From Methylotetracoccus oryzae (GTDB lineage Bacteria; Pseudomonadota; Gammaproteobacteria; Methylococcales; Methylococcaceae): a stretch of DNA of 64,000 nucleotides. The stretch covers positions 170,880 through 234,879 of the forward strand of contig NZ_SRSH01000006.1 in the NCBI RefSeq assembly GCF_006175985.1. The letters run 5' to 3'. The notes beneath the pieces are model-generated. The model did no database searches. It worked only from the letters and a program-made list of their open reading frames with translations, and was not told where the DNA came from. A program made the position numbers and the translations under genes. Below, piece by piece: positions 31,401 through 40,068 of this stretch (position 1 is its first letter; each line of letters starts with the position of its first letter).

Positions 31401-32239
31401 TGATTCCGGGTGATTCGGTTCGACTGACCCAGATTTTCGACAATCTGCTGAACAATGCGATCCGCTATACCCCCGAGGGCGGGCAGATCTGGCTTGAGGC
31501 CGTGGCCGAGGAGGGACAAGCCGTCGTGCGGGTCCGGGACTCGGGGATTGGTATCCCTGCCGACCTACTGCCTCATATCTTCGATCCCTTTGCCCAGGGA
31601 CAGCGGGATCTCGATCGTTCGGAAGGCGGGCTGGGCATCGGCTTGACGGTCGCCCGTCAGCTGGCCGTCCTGCATGATGGCGACATCGAAGCACGGAGCG
31701 TCGGTGTCGACCGGGGCAGCGAGTTCATCGTCCGCCTGCCGCTGGGCGACTGGACGGCAAGCCGCGAGCCGGTCGAGTCCACGGTGCCGGAACCCGCGGA
31801 GGGGGCCCCTCTGCGGCCGCTTCGCGTGCTGATCGTCGACGACAATGTGGACGCCGCTCACAGTCTCACCCTGCTGCTCGAGTACTTCGGCATCGAGGTG
31901 CAGGCCGCGGCAGACGGAGCGGAAGGACTGGAGCTGGCGAGCGCCGCTAGCCCGGACCTGGTCCTGCTGGACATCGGTCTGCCGGGCATGGACGGTTTTG
32001 AAGTGGCGCGGCGCCTGCGGCAGATGGATGCCACCCGGTCGGCGCGTATCATTGCCGTGACGGGCTATGCTCAGCCGGAATATCGTGTGCGGGCCCGGAA
32101 GGCCGGTTTCGACGGCTATCTGGTCAAGCCGATCCGCCTCGACCAGATCCGCGACCTGGTGGCCTCATTTTCCCAAGGCCCCGGGCCCTCATCGCCGCCG
32201 ACGTCCGACATCGTCGCCCCCAAGTCGCGTACGGGATGA
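28457..32239 (+). CDS. Soluble hybrid sensor histidine kinase with six PAS domains
   Basis: A 1260-residue kinase with no membrane segment, so it senses cytoplasmic signals. Six PAS/PAC units follow one another at about residues 103-226, 235-358, 366-484, 490-612, 616-735 and 741-860. The HisKA box G-H-E-L-R-N-P-L (phospho-accepting His883) and the HATPase domain come next, with N-box L-L-N-N-A-I-R-Y, G1 D-S-G-I-G-I-P and G2 G-G-L-G-I-G-L. A C-terminal receiver has the D-D pair at 1128-1129, phospho-Asp1172 and Lys1224. The ATG at 28457 was chosen; an in-frame GTG at 28388 would add 23 residues. A stand-alone receiver at 33668 is a possible partner. Confidence 0.95.
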   Translation: MADPYRELLELLQECGVSEPETLRRTMERVTAWAVHHFPAEHTLIGDVALDAELSASRRRERQDLLAQLTQWWPRDASDLTERLVAAQAALAKATARDEAKEARYRELLAALPAGVVLQEADGRIVLSNAAAESILGLTGEQLTARTSADPRWQAIDEAGQPLPGNRHPAMIALATGQAQRDVIMGLRKPDGSLIWISVCADLLASKDHSDAPPLVVSSFVDITARKRFEDALNESRQQLDLVLERTGTGIWDWDFESGEVRFSPGWYTMLGYVPDELPASVATWDELVHPDDRAEAWNAINHLRSARDDGPPYDLVFRMRTKQGGWRCINSRAAVVRRDAQGLPARLVGTHVDLTVERESERALLEEQRKLAGLFKIAPIGIAMAVDRVLIEVNDTLCRLTGYSRDELVGRDTRFLYADQGEYERAALFKYRRDGADYGNEVDVRWVRKDGVLIDVVLNATYLDRRDPRRGITFTVLDMTERRRIAVALRESEETYRLAMEATQDGVWDWNVETGAVRYSPAWQRIVKAQDVPAHYDSWAERVHPGDWPDVERSLQKHLAGGCTLWQKEHRLRLPNGDWKWVLARGRVVKRDLHGRPLRMVGTMIDIDERKAAERERAVLSDTLDASLNEVYLFDAETLRFRYANQGARSNLGYSMEALRALTPLDLKPQVTAESFKTLVAPLLSGQRTVQVFEASHRRADGSLYPVEVHLQLFRQGGEGVYLAVIQDITERKRSEASLQASEQRFRFWVEATESVFWMADRGGALVEPSPSLERLTGLSRECCLGHGRLAAIHPDDREGYAAELGRAVALGEAFELQLRYWDASAGAYRWYLERGVPHRSGDGSIQGWLGAGVSIDRQKCAEAAQQDMMRRKDEFIAMLGHELRNPLAPIQNANDILGAVAGNDPTLQWVHDMVGRHATHLIRLVDDLLDVGRLLRGKIALQTEAIAVVTLLRQLAESHGPEIKARGQQLHLSLPEETVVIPGDSVRLTQIFDNLLNNAIRYTPEGGQIWLEAVAEEGQAVVRVRDSGIGIPADLLPHIFDPFAQGQRDLDRSEGGLGIGLTVARQLAVLHDGDIEARSVGVDRGSEFIVRLPLGDWTASREPVESTVPEPAEGAPLRPLRVLIVDDNVDAAHSLTLLLEYFGIEVQAAADGAEGLELASAASPDLVLLDIGLPGMDGFEVARRLRQMDATRSARIIAVTGYAQPEYRVRARKAGFDGYLVKPIRLDQIRDLVASFSQGPGPSSPPTSDIVAPKSRTG

Positions 32240-32335
32240 GTCACGCTGTGCACCGGTCTGCCCTGCCTGGGGCGGACTCGTGTTCGATAGCGCGGAGCCG
32301 TTAAAATGTAGGGCCGGTTCAAGGGAGGCCGTTCG

Positions 32336-33643
32336 ATGAAACGCTTGACGTCGGTCTTGTACCTGAGCGCGATATTCGCGACCCTCGGGATGGGAGGCTG
32401 CAGCAGCCCGACGCCACCGCGGCAGCAGCGGCACACGGTGGCCGTGCCCGAGACTGCTCCGTCTCCCCCGCCCGGTCAGCCGGACTCGGGGTTCCAAGCA
32501 TCAGGAGATGACGACTTTCCCCGTCCTGCCGATCTGGAACCGCAGATCGATTTCTGGCGCAAGGTTTACGGCACATGGAGCCGCTCGCAGGTCGCCATCC
32601 ACGACGACCGGTATCTCGGTGTCGTCTACGAACTGGTTGATCTCCCCGGATCGATCACCGAGGGTTACAACGCCCAACAGAAGGAACTCGTGCGTGAACG
32701 GAAGGACTACTGGCAGCAGCGGATGCGCTACCTGGCAGAGGCCTGGGTTCAGAACCGGTCGCTCGATGGGCCGGACAAGGCCATCCTGTCCCGGCTCGAG
32801 GCGGCCGCTGCGAGGCCGGATGCGATCCTGGGCGCAGCCGATCGGGTCCGTGCGCAGCGCGGCTTGCGCGAACGCTTCAAACGCGGCCTGGAGATCAGTG
32901 CTCGCTATGAGCAGACGTTCCGCCGCATTTTCCGCGATGCCGGTCTGCCCGAGGACCTCGCGTATCTTCCGCACGTCGAGTCCTCGTTTCAGGCGCATGC
33001 CAAGTCGTCGGCCGGCGCCGTCGGCATCTGGCAATTCACGCGTTCTGCTGCGGCGAGGTTCATGACCATGAACGACGTGGTCGACGAACGACTGGACCCG
33101 GTTGCGTCGGCGCGCGGCGCGGCACGCTACCTGCGGTACGCTCTGGGCAAGCTGTCCGTGTGGCCGCTGGCTCTGACCAGCTACAACCATGGGATTGCCG
33201 GCATGCAGCGGGCGCGGGAATCGGTGGGGGAGGATTTCGTGCGGATCGTGCGCCACTACGATAATCCGAAGTTCGGGTTCGCGTCCCGGAATTTCTATGC
33301 GGAATTTCTGGCTGCCCGGGATATTGCGCGGCACCCTCAGCGATTTTTTCCGGAGGGTTTGCAGGCCGAGTCTCCGCTGGACTGGGAGCGGGTCGTGCTG
33401 GCGTCCGACCTGCCCTTATCCGAGGTGGCGCGGCGCTACGGTGTCGACCGAGACCGTCTGATCGGCATGAATGCCGCTTGGAGCGAGTCGGTCACAGCGG
33501 AGGTGGTGCCGGTACCGGCCGGCACCGAAGTCTGGTTGCCTCCGGGCATGGGGGCTATGTCGGGGACTGGTGCCGGCGCAGACCACGCCGAAGCGGCGGC
33601 CAACCGATCGTTCGGAACTCACCCCGCAGCCGCAATGGAATGA
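32336..33643 (+). CDS. Lytic murein transglycosylase, MltD-like lipoprotein
   Basis: A 435-residue protein with an AAGGGAGG site and a lipoprotein signal ending L-G-M-G-G-C, cysteine near residue 22. The SLT domain (about residues 195-335) begins D-A-G-L-P-E-D-L-A-Y-L-P-H-V-E-S-S-F, with the catalytic glutamate in H-V-E-S. It continues G-A-V-G-I-W-Q-F and L-A-L-T-S-Y-N-H-G, the MltD arrangement. A C-terminal segment, L-P-L-S-E-V-A-R-R-Y-G-V-D-R-D-R-L-I-G-M-N, resembles one LysM motif. It cleaves peptidoglycan at the outer membrane, releasing 1,6-anhydro-muropeptides. Confidence 0.9.
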   Translation: MKRLTSVLYLSAIFATLGMGGCSSPTPPRQQRHTVAVPETAPSPPPGQPDSGFQASGDDDFPRPADLEPQIDFWRKVYGTWSRSQVAIHDDRYLGVVYELVDLPGSITEGYNAQQKELVRERKDYWQQRMRYLAEAWVQNRSLDGPDKAILSRLEAAAARPDAILGAADRVRAQRGLRERFKRGLEISARYEQTFRRIFRDAGLPEDLAYLPHVESSFQAHAKSSAGAVGIWQFTRSAAARFMTMNDVVDERLDPVASARGAARYLRYALGKLSVWPLALTSYNHGIAGMQRARESVGEDFVRIVRHYDNPKFGFASRNFYAEFLAARDIARHPQRFFPEGLQAESPLDWERVVLASDLPLSEVARRYGVDRDRLIGMNAAWSESVTAEVVPVPAGTEVWLPPGMGAMSGTGAGADHAEAAANRSFGTHPAAAME

Positions 33644-33667
33644 TGCCCCCCGGCGCGGTGATGCGCC

Positions 33668-34147
33668 TTAGGCGGTCGCAGCGTCGGTGCGGTGGCGATA
33701 ATTGGCCAACGCGTCTCGCAGTGAGGTCAGCGTGACGGGCTTGACCAGAAACTCATCGAAGCCGGCATTCCTGGCACTGTTCCGAAGCTCCCGTGAGGCG
33801 TAGCCCGTCATCGCGATGAGGTGCGCCGTCGAGCCGCTGTCGATCGCCCGGATACGGCCAGCGACTTCGAACCCGTCCATGCCCGGCATGCTGATGTCGA
33901 GTACGATGACGTCGGGATGGAACCATGTCGCCGCCGCGATCGCCTCGCCGCCATCGGTGGCCGTTCTAACCTCGTGGCCGTCCATCCCCAGCAGGAACGC
34001 CAGCGTTTCAGCGGCATCGGGGTAGTCATCGACGACGAGGATGCGCAGCTGGCCGGGACTCGCCTGAAAATGGGGCGGCGCGACGGGCCTGACGGCAGGT
34101 ATGCGGAAGGCTCCCATGCCCGTCAGCCGGAGAGAGCGTCCAGGCAT
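33668..34147 (-). CDS. Stand-alone response-regulator receiver protein
   Basis: A 159-residue protein with only a receiver domain after a ~33-residue leader. It shows I-L-V-V-D-D-Y-P-D-A-A-E-T, phospho-acceptor aspartate in V-I-V-L-D-I-S-M-P-G-M-D-G-F-E-V-A, T-G-Y and the lysine of L-V-K-P-V. The core resembles the receiver fused to the six-PAS kinase 1.5 kb away (same D-A-A, P-G-M-D-G-F-E-V-A and T-G-Y-A segments). It may therefore receive or buffer phosphate from that kinase. No output domain is present. It converges with the transglycosylase gene. Confidence 0.9.
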   Translation of the reverse strand: MPGRSLRLTGMGAFRIPAVRPVAPPHFQASPGQLRILVVDDYPDAAETLAFLLGMDGHEVRTATDGGEAIAAATWFHPDVIVLDISMPGMDGFEVAGRIRAIDSGSTAHLIAMTGYASRELRNSARNAGFDEFLVKPVTLTSLRDALANYRHRTDAATA

Positions 34148-34572
34148 GAACTGGACAGCCTGCAGCGGGACCTCTTCGGCCCGCCTCGTCTTGCGACGAA
34201 GTCCGTTGCGGCTTTGTTGTCAGTCGACATGCTCATCCCCATTACGCTGAAAGAAGTCGCCCTCGGCTCTGCCCATTGCGCTGCGGCAAATGCGATGACC
34301 CGCGGAGCCGCGCATGTTACCGAAACTCGGGCCGACTTGGAACAGAACCGACTCGGCGCCCGTTGCGTTGGTCTCGGCTGGCGTGCGCAGCGGAAATGCT
34401 GCGATAATCCGGCCCGGCAACCGATCGTCCGAATCCTCGCCGACGGGTCCGTAGAGACGACACACCGTGGACTCCCCGCACTGCTGCGATCATTTACGCC
34501 GTATGTCTGCATACCCGCGATCCAGTGTCGCGACCCGTTTCAGTCGTGCGTCCACTGATTGCTTCGAGCGGC
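34148..34572. other. Intergenic region between divergent genes
   Basis: About 400 bases with no recognisable gene. TGCGATAAT (34401-34408 area) resembles an extended -10 for the rightward gene, but no -35 was found. Several overlapping frames on both strands lack ribosome sites. Confidence 0.35.
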
Positions 34573-36099
34573 ATGGCTAGCGCATACGACGCCATCCCCT
34601 CCGGTTCCGCCAGCGAACAGCCTCGCCGGCGCGACGCCTCCCACCAGTGGGGTCGGGCTGCATGGCTCCCGACCGAGACATCGGGCCTGCTCGGACTCAT
34701 CCGCAGTCGTCTCGACGAAGCCGTACTGCAGCGTTTGGCCTGCATGCTACATTCCGGCCTGCCGCAGGCCCGGAGCTCGGTCGAGGCCGTGCTCCCACCG
34801 CTGCTGGTCGGACTGATCGGGGTGGCAGCACGGCCGGGAAAGGCGCGTCGTGTGGCCGAGGTGTTCGAGGCGATCGATGAGTCGCTGCTGGAGCGCTTGG
34901 CGACCGCGCTCGACCCTTCCGGTCTGGAGTGCATCCAGGCCCTCGGCCGTCAGGCCATGAACCGTCTCGTCGGGCACGCCGCCGCGTCCCGTCTAGTTTC
35001 GCGCGCGGCCCGCTACGCGCAACTGGACAACGCCGCGGCCCGCGCGCTGCTGGAAACGCTGACTCCGGTCGCCCTGGCTGCCGCCAAGAGCCAGATGCGA
35101 GCGTGCGCCGCGGGTTCCGAGGGGCTTTCGGCACCGGCGGCGCCTGCCGATGCACCGTACCCACCGCTCCGGGCGCTAGAACGGCCGTATCTTCCTCCGG
35201 ATTCCAGTCTGCCGGCAGCACGCGGCATGTCGGCGCCGTTTCGCCGACATGGGGTGCTCGCTGCGGTCAGCCTTGCCTGGTGCCTGTTGCTCGGCTACTG
35301 GGCGCTGTCGCCCATGTCTCCGATCCGCCGGCCCGTCGTCTTTCAGAAAGCCACATCGGCCACCCTGTCGTTGAGCAATGTCGGTGCCCAGGTGGAGTAC
35401 GCCGGCGTGGTCGACAACGAGCTCAGTCGAGCACGGGTGCTCGAAATGTTGGCGGATCAGGTGGGTGAGAACAACCTCGTCGGCGAACTCCGGATCGATG
35501 CACGCGTGCCGCCTCCGCCATGGCTGGGTGCGCTGGCTTCCGTCCTGTCGCTGACCCGGCAGCCGGGTGTGGACCTGTTGCTGAGCGGCAGCCGCGTGGA
35601 CGTGACCGCAGCCAGTCTCAACGACGGTGCCGGGATCGTGCATAGACTCCGTGCTTTATGGGGCGACCACCTGGCCATCGGGCTCCGTGATCGCCGGATA
35701 GATCCATTGCGGCTGGCCGAACTCGACACCGGTGCCCCGCTCGCCGATCTCGAGACCATCCTCGGCGCCTGGGTGATCCATTTCACCCCCGACAGCGACG
35801 AAGTGCCGTCCGCACACCGGCCGCTGATTCGCCGCGTGGCGTACCTGATGGACCGGTTGCCGGAGGGGGTGGTCGTCGATGTTTGCGGACATACGGATGA
35901 TACGGGTGATGCCGCAGTGAATCTGACCTTATCACAGGTTCGGGCGGAGTCGGTCCGCGAAGCCTTGATCGACGCCGGTGCGAACCCCGCCCGTTTGCGC
36001 GTCAGAGGCTATGGCAGCCAGCGGCCGGTAGCCGGGAATGATCGGCCGCACGGACGTTCGATGAACCGTCGGATCGAGTTCGTCCTTCGCCGCGATTGA
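34573..36099 (+). CDS. DUF937-like / OmpA-like fusion membrane protein
   Basis: A 508-residue protein from the ATG at 34573 (GTG at 34525 also in frame). Residues ~38-175 form a helical DUF937-like domain (L-P-P-L-L-V-G-L-I-G, E-A-I-D-E-S-L-L). A proline-rich linker and one transmembrane helix (~227-246) follow. A region of ~150 residues resembles BON-type repeats (V-G-A-Q-V-E-Y-A-G-V-V-D-N-E). Residues ~398-508 are an OmpA C-terminal peptidoglycan-binding domain (I-H-F-T-P-D-S-D-E, G-H-T-D-D-T-G, L-S-x-x-R-A-E-S-V, N-R-R-I-E-F). The DUF937-like part matches the N-terminus of the collagen-like protein at 47231. Its TGA overlaps a possible TTG start of the next gene. Confidence 0.85.
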   Translation: MASAYDAIPSGSASEQPRRRDASHQWGRAAWLPTETSGLLGLIRSRLDEAVLQRLACMLHSGLPQARSSVEAVLPPLLVGLIGVAARPGKARRVAEVFEAIDESLLERLATALDPSGLECIQALGRQAMNRLVGHAAASRLVSRAARYAQLDNAAARALLETLTPVALAAAKSQMRACAAGSEGLSAPAAPADAPYPPLRALERPYLPPDSSLPAARGMSAPFRRHGVLAAVSLAWCLLLGYWALSPMSPIRRPVVFQKATSATLSLSNVGAQVEYAGVVDNELSRARVLEMLADQVGENNLVGELRIDARVPPPPWLGALASVLSLTRQPGVDLLLSGSRVDVTAASLNDGAGIVHRLRALWGDHLAIGLRDRRIDPLRLAELDTGAPLADLETILGAWVIHFTPDSDEVPSAHRPLIRRVAYLMDRLPEGVVVDVCGHTDDTGDAAVNLTLSQVRAESVREALIDAGANPARLRVRGYGSQRPVAGNDRPHGRSMNRRIEFVLRRD

Positions 36100-36116
36100 G
36101 CGGGATCCGCGCCACG

Positions 36117-36908
36117 ATGTTCCGTCTGAGCCGAATGCCTCGGGTCGCCACCGGCAGAGCGAGGGGGCGTTTTAGCCCGCTCGGGTTGATGTACCGCCTG
36201 GTCCGGCTAATCCTCTCGGTGGGCGGTTCCGCTGCGGTTCTCGCAAGCGCCGGTTGTGGTGGGGCCGAACCGATCGCCCCAAGCCGCTACGCGGTGACGG
36301 CGCAGGTCGTCGACAGTCGCACGGGCCAACCTGTTTCCCCGCCGAAGGCGCCCAAGCGTCCGACCCCAGAACGGCCCTCGGTACGTGCCGCCGAGCCGGT
36401 GTTCCGGAAGCTCGAGCCGATTCCGGACGAGGAGCCTGAACCCGGCGCCCAGCCCGCGCCGCAGCGAACTGCGGAGGAAGAGGCCCTGATCGGCGTCGCC
36501 AGGGAACGCCCTTTCCTCCCCGTTGAAGCCAGGGTCGACGGTCAGGCCGTCGTCATGAATTTCGCCGGTGGCGATGACCGGTGTCGCACCGTTGCGGCGA
36601 CCTATCCGGCGCGGCGGGTCGCCGAGCTATGGCGGGTCTGCTCGGATGGACAGTACAGCTTGGACCGGGAGGCGGAGGCGATTCCCGATCTGCCGAACGA
36701 TCCGGGGCTGCAGGCGGCACGACAGGCCGCCGCGCATTGGGCCTATGCGAACGGACGCGCCGATTCGTCGTATGGCGAACTGATGGTCAGGGCCCAAGCA
36801 TCGGGACAAAAAGATCAGAATGGCTGTATGGTCGTTCGGAATGCCGTCACGTGGAATGGCGTCACCATCGGTATGAACGACGACATCCTGTGTTCCGCGC
36901 CGGAGTGA
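36117..36908 (+). CDS. Hypothetical secreted protein with lipoprotein-like signal
   Basis: A 263-residue protein of no family I recognise. Starts at a TTG (36096, overlapping the upstream stop), ATG 36117 or ATG 36189 are all in frame; the last gives the neatest signal peptide (M-Y-R-L-V-R-L-I-L-S-V-G-G). This leads into A-S-A-G-C, a weak lipobox without the usual leucine. Then come a proline/glutamate-rich stretch (K-A-P-K-R-P-T-P-E-R) and a globular part with cysteines near C-R-T-V, W-R-V-C-S-D-G, N-G-C-M-V and the terminal I-L-C-S-A-P-E, probably disulfide-bonded in the periplasm. It is probably cotranscribed with the OmpA-like protein. Confidence 0.65.
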   Translation: MFRLSRMPRVATGRARGRFSPLGLMYRLVRLILSVGGSAAVLASAGCGGAEPIAPSRYAVTAQVVDSRTGQPVSPPKAPKRPTPERPSVRAAEPVFRKLEPIPDEEPEPGAQPAPQRTAEEEALIGVARERPFLPVEARVDGQAVVMNFAGGDDRCRTVAATYPARRVAELWRVCSDGQYSLDREAEAIPDLPNDPGLQAARQAAAHWAYANGRADSSYGELMVRAQASGQKDQNGCMVVRNAVTWNGVTIGMNDDILCSAPE

Positions 36909-36981
36909 TGCCGTTACGCCATCGCCAGCCGCTGGCCGAGCCGGGTCGTGTCGCGACTGCAACCGAACTGTGCTCGGGGCG

Positions 36982-38343
36982 TCACGTGAGTTGGTATTTC
37001 TTCCGTTTGCGCCAGAAGGTCGCACGACTCATCCCGCAGATGCGTGCGGCTTCTTCCAGATTTCCGCCAGTGACCTGCAGGGCTTCGCGGATCAGCTCGG
37101 CTTCATCGTGGCGGCGAGCCGGTCGTAGCGGCATCGCCAACGCGGAGAGCGTTGCCGGTGGTCCTTCACGGAATTCCGGCGGGAGATCCTCCAGTGTCAA
37201 CTCGGTGCCGCGGCCGACGGCGAAGGCGTACTCAATGACGTTTTGGAGTTCCCTGACGTTGCCCGGCCACGCGTAGTCCAGCAGTCGCCGCATCGCGCCG
37301 GGCGCGATCGTCTCGATGTGCCGCGGACCCTGGCGATTATGCTGGTCGATGTACAGCCACAGCAGATGGCTGACATCCTGCCGACGCTCCCGCAGCGGGG
37401 GCAAAAAGAGGGGCACGACGCGCAGGCGGTACATCAGGTCCTCCCGAAAACGCCCGGCTTTGACCTCTTCGCGCAGCGCGCGATGCGTGGCGCCGATGAT
37501 CCGGACATCGACCGTCACAGCCCGGTCGCTGCCGACCGGCATGAAGCTGCGCTCCTGCAGCACGCGCAAGAGCTTGGCTTGCAGTTCGAGCGGCAATTCG
37601 GCGACCTCATCCAGGAACAGGGTGCCGCCGTTGGCTTGCTGGAAAACGCCCGGATGGTCCCGGACGGCGCCGGTAAAGGCGCCCTTGACGTGCCCGAACA
37701 ATTCACTTTCCAGCAGGCTCGGGGTCAGCGCGGCGCAATTGATCGCCAGAAAGGGCTGGTTCCTTCGCTGACTTTCCCGGTGCAGTGCGCGGGCCACCAA
37801 CTCCTTGCCGGTTCCCGACTCTCCGCGGATCAGCACCGTCGCGTCGGTCTCTGCCACGTTGCGTATGATCCGGATCGCCTCCTTCATGACGGGATCGCGC
37901 GACACGATTCCATGGAAGCTCTCAACGTCCGTCCGTGAGGGTGTGACCGGAACCTCTCCGGTGTCCGCCTGCAACAGTTCGATCGCGCCTGCGAACTCGC
38001 CCGCGGCATCGAAGAAGGCTCGCGCGGTTCGGCGACAGGCCATGGCTTTGTCGCCGGGGCGTTGCAGCGTTACCGGCTGGGCCTTGATCAGCCCCTGCGC
38101 GGCGAGTTCGGCCGCATTGGGCGCCGCATGACAACCCAGTGCCTCATGGCACGGAACGCCCAGCACTTTCTCCGACCCCAGGCCGAACATCCGTTCGGCG
38201 CCACTGCTCCAGAACAGAATCCGGCTGTCCGCATCGACAACGAAGACGGCCGCGTCGTCGATCAGATCGGTAAAGACATCGAAGGCGGTGTCGGGACCGA
38301 TCTGACTGAGCCAGCGATTGAAGAAGGGTGAAGACTGGGCCAT
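36982..38343 (-). CDS. PAS-sigma54 transcriptional activator, FisR-like
   Basis: A 453-residue enhancer-binding protein. An N-terminal PAS domain (~25-125) carries Cys65, Cys71 and Cys103. The AAA+ domain has Walker A G-E-S-G-T-G-K (174-180), the sigma54-contact loop G-A-F-T-G-A (221-226), Walker B T-L-F-L-D-E and the [10 protein letters not shown] sensor II region. A Fis-type HTH ends the protein ([15 protein letters not shown]). It is divergent from sqr. FisR of Cupriavidus, a sulfane-sulfur-sensing sigma54 activator of sulfide-oxidation genes, also uses cysteines of its N-terminal domain. An equivalent role here is inferred from context and cysteines. Confidence 0.88.
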   Translation of the reverse strand: MAQSSPFFNRWLSQIGPDTAFDVFTDLIDDAAVFVVDADSRILFWSSGAERMFGLGSEKVLGVPCHEALGCHAAPNAAELAAQGLIKAQPVTLQRPGDKAMACRRTARAFFDAAGEFAGAIELLQADTGEVPVTPSRTDVESFHGIVSRDPVMKEAIRIIRNVAETDATVLIRGESGTGKELVARALHRESQRRNQPFLAINCAALTPSLLESELFGHVKGAFTGAVRDHPGVFQQANGGTLFLDEVAELPLELQAKLLRVLQERSFMPVGSDRAVTVDVRIIGATHRALREEVKAGRFREDLMYRLRVVPLFLPPLRERRQDVSHLLWLYIDQHNRQGPRHIETIAPGAMRRLLDYAWPGNVRELQNVIEYAFAVGRGTELTLEDLPPEFREGPPATLSALAMPLRPARRHDEAELIREALQVTGGNLEEAARICGMSRATFWRKRKKYQLT

Positions 38344-38364
38344 GGCGCGCGGCGTTTCGGAGAT

Positions 38365-38420
38365 GTTTCACCTGTGCGATGAAACTTTACCATAGACGTC
38401 TCGCATGTTTCATTATGAGA
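38365..38420. promoter_or_regulatory. Candidate upstream activator sites (GTTTCA/TGAAAC repeats)
   Basis: GTTTCA (38365-38370) and TGAAAC (38380-38385) form a perfect inverted repeat with a 9-base spacer. A second copy, ATGTTTCATTATGAGAT (38405-38421), is an imperfect version. They sit just ahead of the activator gene and about 80-135 bases upstream of the sigma54-type promoter of sqr. That is the expected distance for enhancer sites, and they would also allow autoregulation. Confidence 0.6.
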
Positions 38421-38497
38421 TATCTCCCGGGAGCGCCACCGGTCGGTGACTCGGTGAAGCCGGTGGAGTCGCGGGCTGGCTCCCGATGGCAGCGATC

Positions 38498-38514
38498 TGG
38501 CACGGTCCTTGTTT
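38498..38514 (+). promoter_or_regulatory. Candidate sigma54 promoter for sqr
   Basis: TGGCAC-GGTCC-TTGTTT matches the -24/-12 consensus (TGGCAC-N5-TTGCW) except for T in place of C in the -12 element. It lies about 250 bases before sqr and downstream of the putative enhancer repeats. A third GTTTCAT overlaps its end. Confidence 0.65.
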
Positions 38515-38568
38515 CATGCGCATTATCGATTGCTGATCTGCATGGACTGCGGAGACCTGCGCTATGAT

Positions 38569-38595
38569 GCGCGGGCTCGGCTTTCGAGCCCGCGC
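38569..38595 (+). promoter_or_regulatory. Strong hairpin in the sqr leader
   Basis: GCGCGGGCTCG (38569-38579) and CGAGCCCGCGC (38585-38595) form a perfect 11-bp stem with a 5-base loop in the predicted 5' untranslated region of sqr. No T-run follows, so it may stabilise the leader or affect translation and not terminate it. Confidence 0.5.
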
Positions 38596-38759
38596 AGGGC
38601 AGGAAGATTACCGGCGATGCGGGGTATTCGAGCCGCCCGGAGGGTTACGGAAATCCCGAGGCGGCACTGGCGTTGCCGGGTTTAGGGGGCGTCCGGGTGT
38701 AGGTTCCCCGATTGCGTAGGCACGCGACCTCACCAATAACACAAAAGAGGAGATAGCTC

Positions 38760-40034
38760 GTGGCAAAAATAGTCATCATCGGGGCCGGCATCGGCGGTAT
38801 TCCCATGGCCTTCGAAATGCGGGAGAACGCGCGCAAGGAAGACGAGGTCGTCGTCATTGCCGATACGCCGACCTTCCATTTCGTGCCCTCCAACCCGTGG
38901 GTTGCAGTCAACTGGCGCAAGCCGGAAGACATCAAGGTCGAGCTCGCGCCGGTCTTCAAGAAAAAGAAGATCGGCTTCATCCAGCAGCAGGTCAAGCGGG
39001 TACATCCCGAACGCAACCAGCTCGAACTGGCCGACGGCAGTCAGGTGGGTTACGACTACCTGATCATCGCGACCGGTCCGAAGCTCGCGTTCGAGGAAAT
39101 CCCCGGGCTCGGGCCGGAGGGCCATACCCGATCGGTCTGCCACGTCGACCATGCCGCGGTGTCCGGGCAGGAATGGGAAAACTTCTGCGCCAACCCCGGC
39201 CCGATCGTCATCGGCGCCGTGCAGGGCGCTTCGTGCTTCGGCCCTGCCTACGAGTATCTGTTCATTGCCGAGAGCGATCTGCGCAAGCGTGCGATCCGTG
39301 ACAAGGTGCAGATCACCTATGTCACCTCCGAACCGTACATCGGTCACCTGGGCTTGGGCGGCGTCGGCGATACCAAGGGATTGCTCGAAAGCGCAATGCG
39401 CGACAAACACGTCAACTGGATCTGCAATGCCAAGGTCGACAAGGTCGAGGCCGGCATGATGTATGTGACGGAAGTCGACGAGAACGGCCAGGAAAAGAAG
39501 AAGCATGAGCTGCCCTTCAAGCACAGCATGATGCTGCCGGCGTTCAAGGGCGTGGACGCGGTGTTCGGGATCGACAAGCTGACCAACCCGCGCGGCTTCA
39601 TCCTGATCGACGAGCACCAGCGCAACCCGACCTACAAGAACATCTACTCGATCGGCGTCTGCGTCGCGATCCCGCCGCTGGGACAGACACCGGTCCCGAC
39701 CGGGGTGCCCAAGACCGGGTACATGATCGAGTCCATGGTGACCGCGACGGCGCACAATGTCCGGGAGGAGATCGACGGCAAGCAGCCGTCCCACAAGGCC
39801 ACCTGGAATGCCTTGTGTCTGGCCGACTTCGGCGACCGGGGCGTCGCCTTCCTGGCGATGCCGCAGATTCCGCCGCGCAACGTGCAATGGGCATCCGAAG
39901 GCCGCTGGGTGCACTGGGCGAAGATCGCGTACGAAAAGTATTTCATGCGCAAGGTCCGGAAGGGCATCAGCGAGCCGACCTACGAGCGGATGACGCTGAA
40001 GGCCATGGGTATCATGCGCTTGAAAAAGAGCTGA
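38760..40034 (+). CDS. sqr: Sulfide:quinone oxidoreductase
   Basis: A 424-residue FAD enzyme that oxidises sulfide to polysulfide/sulfane sulfur and passes electrons to quinone at the inner membrane. It has a GTG start with GAGGAG about 9 bases upstream. The N-terminal dinucleotide fold is I-V-I-I-G-A-G-I-G-G. The sequence parallels Acidithiobacillus ferrooxidans SQR throughout (F-V-P-S-N-P-W-V, G-A-S-C-F-G-P-A-Y-E-Y, T-S-E-P-Y-I-G-H-L-G, P-T-G-x-P-K-T-G-Y-M-I-E-S-M-V). Cys127, Cys159 and Cys353 align with the three cysteines known there. The basic amphipathic C-terminus fits membrane attachment. A divergent sigma54 activator likely controls it. Confidence 0.97.
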   Translation: MAKIVIIGAGIGGIPMAFEMRENARKEDEVVVIADTPTFHFVPSNPWVAVNWRKPEDIKVELAPVFKKKKIGFIQQQVKRVHPERNQLELADGSQVGYDYLIIATGPKLAFEEIPGLGPEGHTRSVCHVDHAAVSGQEWENFCANPGPIVIGAVQGASCFGPAYEYLFIAESDLRKRAIRDKVQITYVTSEPYIGHLGLGGVGDTKGLLESAMRDKHVNWICNAKVDKVEAGMMYVTEVDENGQEKKKHELPFKHSMMLPAFKGVDAVFGIDKLTNPRGFILIDEHQRNPTYKNIYSIGVCVAIPPLGQTPVPTGVPKTGYMIESMVTATAHNVREEIDGKQPSHKATWNALCLADFGDRGVAFLAMPQIPPRNVQWASEGRWVHWAKIAYEKYFMRKVRKGISEPTYERMTLKAMGIMRLKKS

Positions 40035-40068
40035 TCGGCGACCGGGCCCTTAGAACCCAACTTCTGTT

